Positions 10,210 through 21,620 of a stretch of 64,000 bases of DNA are shown here, in pieces (the first letter of the stretch is position 1; each line of letters starts with the position of its first letter). The stretch is from assembly GCA_033085395.1 (NCBI GenBank), contig MU853190.1, positions 147,769 to 211,768 on the forward strand, given 5' to 3'. This stretch comes from Xanthoparmelia taractica. Its lineage: Eukaryota > Ascomycota > Lecanoromycetes > Lecanorales > Parmeliaceae. The position numbers and the translations under genes are program-made. Under the pieces are notes generated by a model that was given only the letters and a program-made list of their open reading frames with translations, was not told the DNA's origin and made no database searches.

Positions 10210-10726
10210 TCAAGATTGGCTGCCACCAACGTAGTAATTCCCTTGCTGCTGTTCGACACCCACCGCCGGCTTCAACCACGTCGCCCTCGTCCCCGCAAAC
10301 TGCTCTATCCTCGGTTTCAACACCGTCTCATGCTTCTCAAAGTCATCAACCTGCCCAAGCCTCAAAATCGTCACTCCAGGAAAGCCGGATGAGACTCGAT
10401 ACATCAGACTGCCGCAAAGGCTGCAGAAGTGGTTTGTCATGGTGTGGCCTGTTGCAATGGTGTCGGTCTTGGCGAATTTGGTGATTTTGTCCTCGCCGCG
10501 GACGTAGCTGAGGGTGTCGCTTTTGAGGAAGAAGTTGGTGGCGAACATTGAACTGGTGATTTTTCGGTCGTCGGTGCAATGGCAGATGAACTTGGGAATG
10601 AGATTAGAAACAAAATTGATGCTGGGTGTGGATTGGTAGACTAACGGTGTCGATCAGGTTGTCGCCTTCAACGGAGTACGATATTTGGACAGCGCCGCAG
10701 TAGCAGGTAGATGTTGTTTGGGACAT
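10210..10726 (-). CDS. GFA/CENP-V-fold protein, one Zn ligand altered
   Basis: Model: exon 1 10646-10726, intron 10591-10645 (55 nt, GTTAGT...AAG), exon 2 10210-10590, 153 aa. The GFA fold binds zinc through CxC and CxxC pairs; the name-giving enzyme was described as condensing glutathione with formaldehyde, but most fungal paralogues are uncharacterised. Visible: CYCG (8-11), CHC (30-32), and HFCSLCG with C83/C86. Family members usually read C-x-C-x-x-C-R in the second cluster; here residue 35 is Asp (CHCTDDR), so one expected ligand is missing. The rest of the domain (MFATN, TGHTMTNHF) is conserved and the frame is open, so this is probably a functional but divergent protein. Confidence 0.85.
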
Positions 10727-12127
10727 TTTGAGGGATTCCGTACTTCGGCAGATGGTTGATGAAAGGCAGTTTATAGGAGCCAAGGAATGTAGAGATCCAA
10801 GTCAAAAGAGGAGGGGGGAAATGGAAAGGCAGGAGATTTCCTTTTATCCTATTGTTTTCATGGCATGGTAGCATTCTTGATTTCAAATATCGCTGACCAA
10901 TCGAACAACTAGTCTGTACTATCTTCCCTTAGCAGGGAGAAATCTCTGCGTATAGTACAGTCATGCATTGTAGTAATAACTAATCATGATAAGAGAACCT
11001 AAGGTACCAGTCAGTGCCAAGGCCATAGGGCTGCGGTTGTCCAGATGTCTCCTAGTTCCCTTCCTTCGTCGTCCTCTCTCGAGCGGACTCAAACTCCGGA
11101 ACGGCAAGGTCTACAGCGTTGTAGCAGCAGTGAAAAGAACGATTGAGCTTTTCGCGATGTCGCAAAGAGTATGTATTCCTGCTTTCATTGTTATAAGTAC
11201 CTTGATTGAAGTCTCCAGTAGATAGAAAAATTTGTACGACGATTGCGGGGCCAGTGAATCTAGACCTATTGATAGCCCACCACAGAACACCCCTCACACG
11301 ACCACAACATTCATCCATCCCTCCAATCCATCCAACGAACTCATCACACCTACTCATCACTATTGTCCTTTATCCCCTCCTGCTCTCCCCCCTCCCCCGC
11401 TTATCTCACATCCCATCCCATCTCATCACCTCATCCACCACCACCCCCACCATCCAACGACCATCACCACACACCATTACCCCTCCACGCAGCCACGACA
11501 CAAGCATCAATAACACATAACACACTAACACTAATAACATCGAAAATACCAAGAATCAGGGTCACGCTTCTGATGTGCGAATGATGATGCTACCGGCGCG
11601 CACCGTGTGCTGCAGCGTTTTCGGCGGGGAAAGGTGCGGGTGTGATGGTGTTGGGTTGGAGAGGGTGGGCGTGGGGGTGAGTGGCGAGGGTGGCGAGGGT
11701 AGCGAGGGTGAGGATTAGGAGGGGAGGGGCAAGGCGGGGAGGGGGTGAGAGGGGGTACATGGTGGTGGTGGTGATGATGATGATGATGAGGGGGCTGGAT
11801 AGGGTAAGAGGGTTGGGAAAGGGGGTTGAGAATGGGAAGTGTGTGGATGATGGGGAGTGTTGAGGAGGTGTTGTACATGCACATCGTGGCAAACACTGAA
11901 GTAAGGTTTGGACTTGGGCTGGTGCCATGGGTTGCTGGCAGAAGACTTTTGCGGTCGAGATGTGTATATCTTTAGGACGTTAATGGTCGTATCGAGCCTT
12001 CCAGTTCAGCTGAAATATGTTCGTGTAGGATAGCTCACCCAATGTACATGCAACCCGGCTAGGGGCATGATTTATAGAATCGTGTGGGCGTTAAGATGGA
12101 AATTTGATGCTGTTTTGAAAATATGAT
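10727..12127. other. Intergenic with C-rich low-complexity tract
   Basis: Bases ~11280-11520 are a C/A-rich low-complexity tract (CACC, CATCC words), and ~11640-11880 is a G-rich tract with GGTGGT/GATGAT runs. The proline- and histidine-rich ORFs on both strands there are composition artefacts in my view. The minus-strand ORF 11590-11928 is the only one with a few Cys residues but has no domain. Confidence 0.5.
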
Positions 12128-12477
12128 TGTTGGAAATGTGGGTGACGGATTGTTTGCGGCTACTGAAAAAGTGTTGGAATTTGGGGATCAGATTGGAGCG
12201 GGTAATTGCCCCGCTTGATTGCCCATGAGGAATGTTCGAGAATTGCCCTTAGACTCACCCAGTTTGTATGGGAGTTAGGGGGATTCTTAGGGATAAATAC
12301 TGGACCATGACCGCCTTCATGGTTTTCTACTCATGTTCTCTGTGTTGTCTAGAAGGATCAATTGATAGCCAATCAGATCATTTGATCAGTTGATTAGTCA
12401 GCCAATGCTTCCCTGTATTTCCAATAAAAAGCTGACTATATACAAGCGATAGGGCTGAGTGGTGCCAAATTCCAACA
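12128..12477 (+). mobile_element. Outer solo LTR, TSD ATGAT, interrupted
   Basis: Starts TGTTGGAAATGTGGG, ends CCAAATTCCAACA, with a perfect 5-bp duplication ATGAT at 12123-12127 and 12478-12482. Removing the insertion at 12172-12426 and one copy of its duplication leaves ~90 bp that align, inverted, with the solo LTR at 360-457. Both copies have their own distinct duplications, so they are independent insertions of one family. Confidence 0.8.
12172..12426 (+). mobile_element. Inner solo LTR nested in the outer one
   Basis: 255 bp, from TGTTGGAATTTGGGG to GTATTTCCAATA, with a perfect 5-bp duplication AAAAG at 12167-12171 and 12427-12431. The last bases read ATA where ACA is expected, a single C-to-T change. 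The uninterrupted copy at 360-457 gives the pre-insertion sequence, which proves the boundaries. Confidence 0.8.
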
Positions 12478-12482
12478 ATGAT

Positions 12483-13310
12483 CCCAGTTGGAAACATATC
12501 TGCAAGATACATTTCATTGAAGTGGCTGTCGGAGTGGTGGCGAGTTCGCTCGAGGAGCTAAACATGATGGGCAGCCTGCAATGTACATCTCCCTCTTCTA
12601 CGAGAGATTTACGTACCCCATAGCTAACCGGAATTCCCGGTTGTTAAACGTCTGAGCCGTGATCGAGAAAGGTTTGCGTATATCTGCTCTTATCGGCGTC
12701 CTCGCTGTAGCAGCTTTGAGGCCGAATATGTGTGTTCATCTTGACAGCTTTCCATCCTGGGATCAGCCTAGAGCTGAGCGGCGCCAGAAATTCACATTTT
12801 TTACCATCTCCTGCTGAAATCAAACGGCTCGAGTATAGCCTCTTTGAGTGTCCATGAAGCTGAACAGAACTTTTTGTGTGCTCCTAAGTCTCGCCTGGAC
12901 TCGAGATTACCGGCCCTTGTTGGGAGTGCAGATTTTGGTGTTAATCACAGGTCGACAGATGATTGGAGACAACCACTGCAGATGGAAAGCGATGTGATAT
13001 ACGATCGAAATTTCTAAGACGTTACTGTATAATCATCAGGACCTGCAAGAGATTTGTATGTGTTCGAGGTATGTTCCGAAAGACGCGACAGCCGAAGAAC
13101 GCATTTCATCTTCAGACCTGGAACCGGAAGATGGTTTCATACCTGCGTTTGAAGCAGTTTCGCGACTGCAAGTTTCGGAGAACCTCTAGTAATGTAATGT
13201 TTGAGGGGTCCGCTGTGCGCAACCCTGGGTAGTAAGTATAGTCATTGAACAGGATGTCTAGGGAGTCTAGGGGAGATCCAGAACGATATTGATGCTGGTG
13301 ATCTTCGTCC
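12483..13310. other. Intergenic, no gene seen
   Basis: No ORF with recognisable features on either strand. It is the 3' flank of the minus-strand methyltransferase pseudogene. Confidence 0.5.
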
Positions 13311-14324
13311 TTACTGTTGCGCTTCGGCTCGCTTTTGAGCACATCGCACAGTCCTGCCATAGGTTCAGCATCAGCGGGAAGCTCCCTTCCTGACCACTCT
13401 CAAACGACTTACATTCGACCATAAACGTGCTTTCCCAAATCATCGAGGTCCTTGCGATCTTCCTGTATAATAGCCTCCACCTCCTCCTTTGTACACCCAA
13501 GATGTTTCATGGATAACGTCATACTCGCACCTTCCAGCGTCCTCAGGATGTTCTGTCTATGCAGCCTCCCCAGCTCTTTCCCATCTTCGTCTTCCAGCCA
13601 CGGACTGCAAGGCCAGTGGATGACGTTCGGTTGCAAATTTGCGAATCACTGGTTTGACAAGTAGTCTTTGAAGTTATCAACCGGTGCAACACCAATGCCG
13701 TCTTTCGACACCGCTTCATGTACAAGATTACCCTATCTCATCAGCACTGAATCTGACTTTGCACTATCATCATCGCAATGTAACCGAAATGTAAGTCCTT
13801 GTGCCTCTATCCAGCCACCAGGTTTCAGGTTACTGAAGCAGCGGTGGAAGTAGCCTGGCCAATTATGCATGCCAAAGCACAGTAAGCGTGAGTGAATGAG
13901 GTCCAAGGGTTGGGGGAGGCCCCAGTCTTTCTCTGCGTTTACGATCTGAAATTGGCTGTTGGCAGGCACCGATGTTGTAGACTGAACAGCTGACAGATCG
14001 ATGCCGATGACTTGGGTTGATGGGATTTTGTGCGCGAATCCGATGGCCCATATGCCTGATCCCGTGCCTGCGTCCAGGACTCGAGATTCAGGAGCTGGTA
14101 TGATAGGCGCAATGTATAGTTTGCCGTGCATACTCATCCACCAGACTTCATGCTGGAAGTCTGATTTCTTCTCAATGTCACGTCCAACAATAATGTGTAT
14201 GTATAATAACTTTACCTAGTCCATCAACTTCTGCTTCATCGTTGGGAAGCTAATATGCCTCTTCCTCATGGTCATGATACCTTCGACCCTCCCTGTAGCA
14301 ATAAGCTCGGGTTTGATCCGACAT
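13311..14324 (-). pseudogene. LaeA-like SAM methyltransferase, three stops
   Basis: Exons 14216-14324, 13413-14160, 13311-13353; introns of 55 and 59 nt are GT-AG and phase-correct. The reading matches the LaeA-like/UbiE-type class I methyltransferases of fungi: RAYCYREGRRYH near the N-terminus, LPNDEAEVD, motif I VLDAGTGSGIWAIG, VIGIDLS, NLKPGGWIEAQ, and a C-terminal KHVYGRM segment. Three in-frame stops break it: TAG at 14250-14252 (codon 25), TAG at 13733-13735 and TGA at 13646-13648. Each is one transition from a sense codon (CAG to TAG, TGG to TAG, CGA to TGA), and there is no indel. This suggests recent death by RIP-like or deamination mutation. LaeA itself is a regulator of secondary metabolism, but most relatives are of unknown function; no biosynthetic cluster is visible here. 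Confidence 0.85.
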
Positions 14325-15394
14325 TGTGATGCAAAAAACCCAGAGCAGTTGTCCGCGTTGATGGGGATGGCTTGATGATATAGAGAAAGAAGGCCATCGT
14401 TGACTAATCATGGGCGCTAAAGTCAACCGAGGTACGACCTTGAACGGAAGTAGAAGGCATCAACGGCCAGATACATTCAATCCATCTTGGCAAACATATC
14501 GCCGACCTCTGCTCTTAATCTTCCGAGTAATCATATGAACGCCTAAGGATCCCCTGGGCTAAAGGTCAGAGAAACAGGGCGGTGAGAGTTGCTGTCATGA
14601 AGAACTTAAATGCCAAAGCAAAACTCGTATGCGCTCGGGAGGTTTGTCCATTTTGTAACCTGTCTCCGTGATTACTGCTTGTCGTCTACTCAAGCATCCT
14701 CGTCTCTGTCATCTGAGGCTCTATAACGATTGGTGCATGGTCTATCATTTGCTCCACGCGCCTAGTCTGAAACGTCGCAAGTCTCTGACCACATTGGCAG
14801 ACTGCGCAGCGCCGGTTTCGAGACGCGCATACTGTTATCAAAACATGTTTTAGATGTGAAATCTATGCGCATCCTTGAAACAAGGCGATTATCACTCGTC
14901 ACATGCCTTGGATCAACTTTTACATGAAGAAATCCGCGTTGCGAAATATAGCAATAATGACGGCAGCGCACACATTACCGTTGCGAAATGAAGCAGTCAC
15001 AGTTCACCAATCGAAAGGCAAGATATATCAGGACCGGATACTGTGGGGTGGCAGTAAAAAGTATGCGACACGCCTTTACTCCGAAAGTTTGTCCTGCCGT
15101 ACCTGCGTCACTTACCATACGCGCGCATTATAGCCATGCGCTTCTCAATCCCCTGGAGTATCCGCAATGAAGGGAAAAATCCATACATTGACTGAGCTTC
15201 AGATGGTTCACCCAAGAGGCTTACGTACCCATGAAGACCTCTTTCCCATTACCTTTTCATATTTTTTTTCGCCTTCTACAAACTCACTGTCTCTATCGAT
15301 CTCACTTCAAACACTAACCCTACCGTGTTACTGTGAGAAGTCCTCCTGTGTTCTGTCTTCGCCTTGATCAGAGACTGTAAGCCTGTCAATCAGG
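14325..15394. other. Intergenic, promoter of KP4-like gene at right end
   Basis: No supported gene. The last ~130 bases before 15395 are pyrimidine-rich, typical of fungal 5' leaders. No repeat was found. Confidence 0.5.
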
Positions 15395-16483
15395 ATGTCT
15401 CGATTCCAACTACGGCTTTCCAGCGTCGTTGTCTTTGCCCTCTCCTGCATCAACTATTCCTTCGCCAGTCCAGTCGCAATTGCTGAACCCCCCCGTGTCT
15501 CCGTCATCGCCGCATATGAGCCTGTCAATATAATTCCCATTGACGAGCTCCCACCACACCCTCCTTTCCCAACAGGCGGCAGCACCATCACCGACGATGG
15601 TACAACCCAAACTACTACATTTAACATCCCCAGAGACACGGTCCGGAAAAGAAGGGTCAATCACGTTGTATCTGTATCCGCACCAGTGAACGTCGTTCCC
15701 ATTGACAGATTCCCGCCTGGCCAACTTCACACTGGTGGCAGCAGCAGTACCACGAACGACGGCATAACCCAACTTACTACGTATAACATCCCTAGAGACA
15801 CCGTCCGGAAAAGAAGGTCCGATGACACTGAACATCTATCCGCACCCGTGAACATCGTTCCCATTGACGCATTCCCGCCCGGCCAACTCCGCACCGATGG
15901 CAACAGCAGCAGCACGGACGACGGCACAACCGTAACTACTACATTCACCTATCCCGGAATCGTCCCGCTGAACCGGACAAGAGGCACCGAGCTCTTGAGT
16001 TTAAACAACGCAACTCTTGTACAATCAGACCTAGATTTGGGCTTGAATTGCGAAGGCAGCAGAATCATGTGCATCGGCTCCACCCAAATGGGCGTCATGC
16101 ACACCCTGCGCGACTACATGTACGCCATCCCACGCGGATACCGTTACTATGCAGGGCAAAAGATTGCTTGCATGAAGCACAACGTCTACCCAAGCCCTTG
16201 GGTTACCTGGGGCTTTTACTGCGCCTTCATGCAGGGCGCCATACCCACGGACGGTGTCGATGGTGCGGAGATCGAATTGAAGATGCAGCAGATGATTGAA
16301 CATGGTTGTCTGGGATGCGGCAGCGTGCCCTTCAGCCCTGATAACGATCCAAGAATCTTGGGCATCCTGACGGTCAACTATGTCCGTAAGAGCGAGTGCG
16401 AGGGCTTGTGCTACTATGCACCTCCTGGGGTTGCCGCGAACGCTGCAAAGGTCCCGAAAGGCATGACTTTAGCAGGTACATAA
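15395..16483 (+). CDS. Kex2-repeat preproprotein with KP4-like domain
   Basis: Intact single-exon ORF of 362 aa. Residues 1-24 are a signal peptide (cut near FAS-P). Three tandem units start with PVN(I/V)(I/V)PID at residues 43, 97 and 151, an exact 54-residue period; each carries a TDDGTTQTTT-like stretch, and units 1 and 2 end in NIPRDTVRKRR with Kex2-type sites at 84-87 and 138-141. Unit 3 lacks the site. Residues ~216-339 match the KP4 killer-toxin fold (Ustilago KP4 and fungal KP4-like proteins): LNC at 217-219, HGCLGCGS (303-310), LTVNY, and eight cysteines (219, 226, 259, 276, 305, 308, 335, 339). KP4 blocks calcium channels of competing cells; activity here is unknown. Predicted processing would release two repeat peptides before the killer-like domain. 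The ~950 bp upstream and ~4 kb downstream hold no other gene. Confidence 0.85.
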   Translation: MSRFQLRLSSVVVFALSCINYSFASPVAIAEPPRVSVIAAYEPVNIIPIDELPPHPPFPTGGSTITDDGTTQTTTFNIPRDTVRKRRVNHVVSVSAPVNVVPIDRFPPGQLHTGGSSSTTNDGITQLTTYNIPRDTVRKRRSDDTEHLSAPVNIVPIDAFPPGQLRTDGNSSSTDDGTTVTTTFTYPGIVPLNRTRGTELLSLNNATLVQSDLDLGLNCEGSRIMCIGSTQMGVMHTLRDYMYAIPRGYRYYAGQKIACMKHNVYPSPWVTWGFYCAFMQGAIPTDGVDGAEIELKMQQMIEHGCLGCGSVPFSPDNDPRILGILTVNYVRKSECEGLCYYAPPGVAANAAKVPKGMTLAGT

Positions 16484-19400
16484 ATGGGGTTGGTGGTGTG
16501 TGGATTGCGTGGTCCCGCGCGTATATAGACTTAAGATTGGATAATGCTGTATATTGGTACCGAGAGTCTGAGAGACGTTGGGAACTGCTCTGCTGGTTGG
16601 AACAGGTGGCTCAAGTTTGGGAGGCCTTGGATTGGCTATAATAAACAACACGATGTATCTATCCTCTACCAATGACGATCAAGTACACTTACGTTCAAAA
16701 TCACAATGATCGCATGAGCGAAGCTAATCCCGCCAGTACAACCTGATTAGGCATGAAACCACGCATTATCTTGCCCAACGCCCGAGGTTTCTCCGATCCA
16801 TTCACCTTTCTGTGCTTTATCCATTGATTGAGTCTAGGAGCATGAATGCCCTTGAAACTTTAGCAGCCAACTGTTTGAACCATACATAAGACCTGCAGGG
16901 AGAAGGCAGTGCACCATGGCTACGATCATACTCAGGCTTGCCAATTCAAGCCGATACAGCACTCCCCCATCTGCAATGCAGGTGCCACTAGAGAAATCAG
17001 CATCCCAGGACCGAGCATGGCTGCATGAGACCACTACCTCCCTAGCTCGTGCGCGAGCTTCTCGACTACCTTTAGCTTATCAGACATGAGACTCCTCCGT
17101 CTTTCGAACAAGCTTTCAGCTGGTATAAGTCCTGAGCAGGTGCTTCCGGCGCTCCAATCTTCGTGTACTAGGTAATCCTGCAAACGACTAGGAGAGATCC
17201 CTCTCGACACTCCATATTCAAGCAGTTATGCTACAAGTCTCCTCTACGAAGCCGCTCGCCTAGAACAGGAAGAAGAATATACGGTTAGAGACTTGGGTCC
17301 GCACGTCAGCTATTAAAGGCTGTATAGCGACACCTCCGTAATGATCACCGGCGATGCGAAGGCATGGAGGCACGGCATGAGACTTTTATGGATGGGACAT
17401 GATTTTGATGAGACGGAAAGGTCTTAGGGAACCCCATGAAGAGCATGGAGAAATGTGGCCGCAGGTTTTGGATCACGGAATGATCAGGCTGGCCGCTGGC
17501 GGTATTGCGCTTAAAGAACGCATGTGAAACGGAGCTTCAACAAGAATGGACTTGGTGCTTGTAAGGCTGCATCCAAGAGCCTGTGTGCTAGAAATGCCAG
17601 GATTGGGAAGTTCAGGCTCTGACTGGTATGGTACTACATCGCGACAGCCGGGCTTCGCCACTCGATGGCCCTTATGGGCGCCATGTAACAGCGTGCCAGG
17701 AGTAACAGACATAACCACTGAACTAAGGGAGACCAATTAGCAATATTAATACTTTAAGCTAGGGTCTATGCAACAAGCCTTACTGCAGACCTTGCACATT
17801 GGGGGCGTCAATCGGCATCCTTCCACGACAACGGCCCAGCAGATCCCAGCTCTTACCAACTCTGGTCATAATCCTATCCAAGATGTAAAGCTTGTGTTTG
17901 AGACAGAACGGCGCAGGTATGATCTCTAAAATACGGATTTCCTGGACACCTCCGACTGACTCAATGCCCAGTGCACTCTTTGACTGCACCACCCATGTCG
18001 GAGATTTTACGTAGAGACTTCGATCTTGTGAGGTCGGGTGTCTTCGTTCTATCGCAAGCTAAGCAAATCAGTGGCCAGGTCTTTAAGAACTCTCGTTCCG
18101 AGATTCCGATTCCGTGAGGACGACTTGCTGGGCTTCTTTGGAAGGCACAAAATCCAATCTGGCTTTTAAGGGAGTTAGCTATCAATGGCAAGATTTGTTA
18201 ACGTGCGATCAGAGCAGCAAAGCAGTGTATACGATTATCCGTAGAAGAGACACAAACCTCCACTAGACTGTGCCAGGACATCAATGGGGATATTCCATAA
18301 GCCTGATCGCCGTCTTAGCCAGCTGAGTGCCGCCGTTGCAAACAGCTTTAAATACCTTAGCTAGTATCATAAAAGTCCACCACAATTGCTGATTGACCAT
18401 GCTTGTGTTTATCGATACGTACTTATCAAAAGTGCTATGACCTAGCTTACTAGAAATAAAGAGATTGCAAAATCCCGACTCCAACTCCAGAAGCCTTCGT
18501 ATCAGCAGCGAACAGCGCCCAGACAGACCTTGAATTTGCAGTCCAGTCAAGAAAATTAAAATTTAGAGACGCACTCGCTCGAGTATCAACAGCTCTAGTA
18601 TTACTTTCTGTATTGTCGGGTCTGCGCCGTAAGAAATACTTTATACATCTTTCCAACCTCTGGTTCTGGAACTGCGCAACGCAATCTGCTCGGGCTGATG
18701 TTTGAAATAGAGGATTGCATATTCGATATACAGTAGCTGCAAAGCAAATTGATTGAAAATAGGCACTTGGAAACCCCCCTGCAAGTCTCACACCTGAAAG
18801 CGCGATACCTTGTACTGTCCAATGCCATCGCCCCGGTCGTCCTCCAAAAGTCCGACGCTACTTGTACTGCCTAAAACGAGCGCGACGTATAGGGGCATAA
18901 ATCCTGCTAGCATATTGTTGCCTGACGGACTATGAAATTTGCTTGCTTGCTTGCTTGCCTAAATAGATTTCCTGGTTCCTATCCTTTCTGTGCAGCTTCT
19001 CAACCACGGGGTTCCCCAACCCTCAATAAACGCGTCGACTTGACCCTGCGCTGTTAGATTCTTGTTACGGGCTCGTTCTCTTAAGCGTATGAGTACTCGT
19101 TTGACAGATTGAGTCTCCTGTATCTCTGTGCGCGGTATTACGTTTTATTATCCCAAGCTCTTTCTTCTTTTCTTTTCTTTTCCTTTTCTTTTCTCAAGTC
19201 TAACGTGTACATCGAAGCGCATGAGGTGTCAGAGCCAAGGTATGTATTGGTATCCACTTTATAGAACGTCCCTGGCTTGTCGCAGTTTGGTTATGCGTTG
19301 CCGTTGGTCCGGAGGGCGTTTTCTTTAGTTGTGCTGAGATTTCAGGGCTTTGAAATTCGAAAGTTTGAAAGGTTCATCGGGGCTCGTGGTCATTTTTAGC

Positions 19401-20600
19401 ATTCGTGAGTCGGGTTTAGCGAAGACTAAGCAAGTCGGGGAACGTGGTCGTACTCTGTGGATCCGGAAATGGCCCAACTCGCTTAAATGGTATCCCCTGC
19501 CGTCGACGTGACATCTTTTGGCTTAGAGCTGAGCACTCGCGTAGATGGACTGAGAACGGCCTTCCCGTTCTAGGCAGTGTACGCCGTTTTTCTCCGCTTT
19601 CACCCTGCCCGATCGACGCAGAGCTCGCCATTCGTCGTGACTCTTCCAGCCCAGACCAGTGTGATGATATCAGTGTGTCCGACCCTTGCCGACTCATTTG
19701 CCTGGATGAGCCCTTTGCTGCTCCTTCTTCCTGCCCGAATCCCAAGTTTGCAAGCGCTGGCTAAGTTGTTGGATTTGTTTTGGTATGAGGGATAGGTATA
19801 GGTGTTCCTGCATTATTGTCAAGTGTTAGACTCTGTTCTTAACAGCGTGTTTTTATATCAGAAACGAGCCTAGGGTTTTGTTTAACTCACAGTCTTCTGC
19901 AATACCTGCCGTGGTATCATAAGCATATGAAAGAGCTGCTTCGAACGCCCATGTCACTAGACAAAGGTGATCTAATCCAACTCAACTCTGTGCTATACAG
20001 AAGTATCAACCCGAGCTCGAGCGCAGCGATTGCGTACGTGAGGCTGGCTTTGCATCCCAGGATCTTTGCGTTCAAGCAATCCATCCAACGCATTCACTCT
20101 TAACATCAGTGCTTTGGAAACCCCCATCCGTTGCCAATTTCTGCTTCGAGGCTCGATTAGTCTGACATTCCTAGCGCGTGGGGCCAGAATTATAGACGTA
20201 CCTGACTGCGCTCCCTCATGCTAAGCTGCCGACTCATCATCTACATGAGACACAGCAACCTTTGAGTCTTAGGTGGGGATGACTGAAGCCCACATCCTTC
20301 CTTCCACGAAGGTCGTCGAAGTCGTATTTGTTGTCCTCAATTGGTACGCAAGGCGAATATTTCCGTGATCTGCGCTGATGGATGCCTTCATGACATGTCG
20401 TTAACTCCAAGTTCAGCGTACGCGTATAGCTGAATAGTCAGGCGCCGAGGTTTGAGGATGTGTCGCTGCTGGAGTGGGGAGGAGGTTGAGGAGGTAGTTT
20501 GGATTGAAGGAGAAGGAGTAGACGAGTGCAAGTGAGGCGTTCGCGGCGTGAATCTGACATTCCGGGCATCGGTATTTTGTTGCTTATCCCTTGCAGTCTG
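16484..20600. other. Long gene-poor stretch
   Basis: About 4 kb without a supported gene on either strand; ORFs are short and unlike any family I know. Simple repeats: GCTT x4 at about 18945-18960 and a CTTTT-type pyrimidine run at 19150-19200. I see no transposon ends or target duplications here. Confidence 0.5.
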
Positions 20601-20619
20601 CATTTCTAAAGCCTCTCGA

Positions 20620-21620
20620 AGTTGTTCGACAGGCTTGAATGGCGCTGTAGTATCCTGCTTTGCTGGTTTGGGTGCTGATTACGGTAGAAATGCTCTCGAC
20701 TGGCTCTTTTGATGCCTGATCTCTTTTGGGGGCCACGCGGGGTTGCGGTTTTCTGGGACCAAATGGATAAGCTTGAATGGTGCTGCGATATTCTGGTTTG
20801 CTAATTTTGAGGGTTGATTGTGTGGAAAATCTCTCGACAAAGTCTTTTCGCCAGCTGGGATCTTGTTAGGAAGGCATACCGGGCGCTAAGCCAAACACCA
20901 AATGCTCTGATGTTGTGCTAGTGGTATGTAGCGGTTAAGCTGTGTCCCTCCATCAAGCTGTCGTACTCTTTCACCCCCCCTTTGGTGTATGTAACATCCT
21001 GCGCATCGATTCTTTTGTGCTTCCCTCTTGCACTTGGCGTTCCCAAGGTCTTGCAAAGCTGTTAGATAGGTATTGGATGGTACTGTGGTTTTAGGATTTG
21101 CTGGATGTGGCGGCTGAGTGCGTTTGAAGTCTCTTAACAAGTCATTTCGGCAGTTGAAGTTGTTTTTGGAATGTATGCTGAATTGCGGTTTTGAAGGACC
21201 TAAAAGATAGGCTTGAGAGGTGTTGCAGTATCCTTCTCTGTTGTTCCTACTCACTGATCGCGCTAGGAAGCTCTTCTGGTGGCTGGGGCTTTTCAACATC
21301 TGCTAGGTTACGGTTTCGGGGTATCCTGCTCTGCTGGTTTAGTCGCAGGTTGGTTCAGAGATCTTTCAGGCGGCCAAATCTCCCTGACAGGCATACTGGG
21401 TCTGGGCTAAGCATCAGGGACTCCAGTTTCCTGTGGCGTCCCTCTGCACTCTGCACTCTGCATTTTCGAAATCATTCAAAGCTGTTAGATAGTTTCACAT
21501 AGTGCTGCGATAACCTGCTCCATCGGTTCCGCTCACTGAATCGTTAGAAGTCTCTCGACAAGCCCTTTCTTTCGGTGGCTGAATCTTCTAGGAGGGATGC
21601 TGGACTCTGGTGCCGACCAT
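20620..21620 (-). repeat. Degenerate tandem repeats, ~110-230 bp units
   Basis: Recurring words in the same order: GGTGCTGCGATA(T/A)-like, CCTGCTCTGCTGGTTT-like, CTCTCGACAAG(T/C)C, then GG(C/T)ATAC(C/T)GG. Copies lie near 20640, 20780, 21070, 21210, 21310 and 21490. They are too diverged for a clean period. Minus-strand frames across them show related peptides (YRSTIQAYPFG, NTSQAYLLGPS, YYSAIQAC), so the array may derive from a repeat-containing coding sequence. No complete ORF remains. Confidence 0.5.

Noticed and set aside
11590..11928. 112-codon minus-strand ORF with an N-terminal Cys group (CLPRCACT), CFEM-like at a glance
   Set aside because: Only a few Cys, no signal peptide, and the rest is low-complexity Pro/Thr/Ile runs.
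360..12477. A 12.1-kb DNA transposon or Starship-like element bounded by inverted repeats
   Set aside because: The inverted copies at 360-457 and 12128-12477 each have their own perfect 5-bp duplication (CTAAG and ATGAT), so they are separate solo insertions. No tyrosine recombinase gene lies between them.
12483..16483. A secondary-metabolite cluster around the LaeA-like gene and KP4-like gene
   Set aside because: No PKS, NRPS, terpene synthase, P450 or transporter gene is present, and the methyltransferase is broken.
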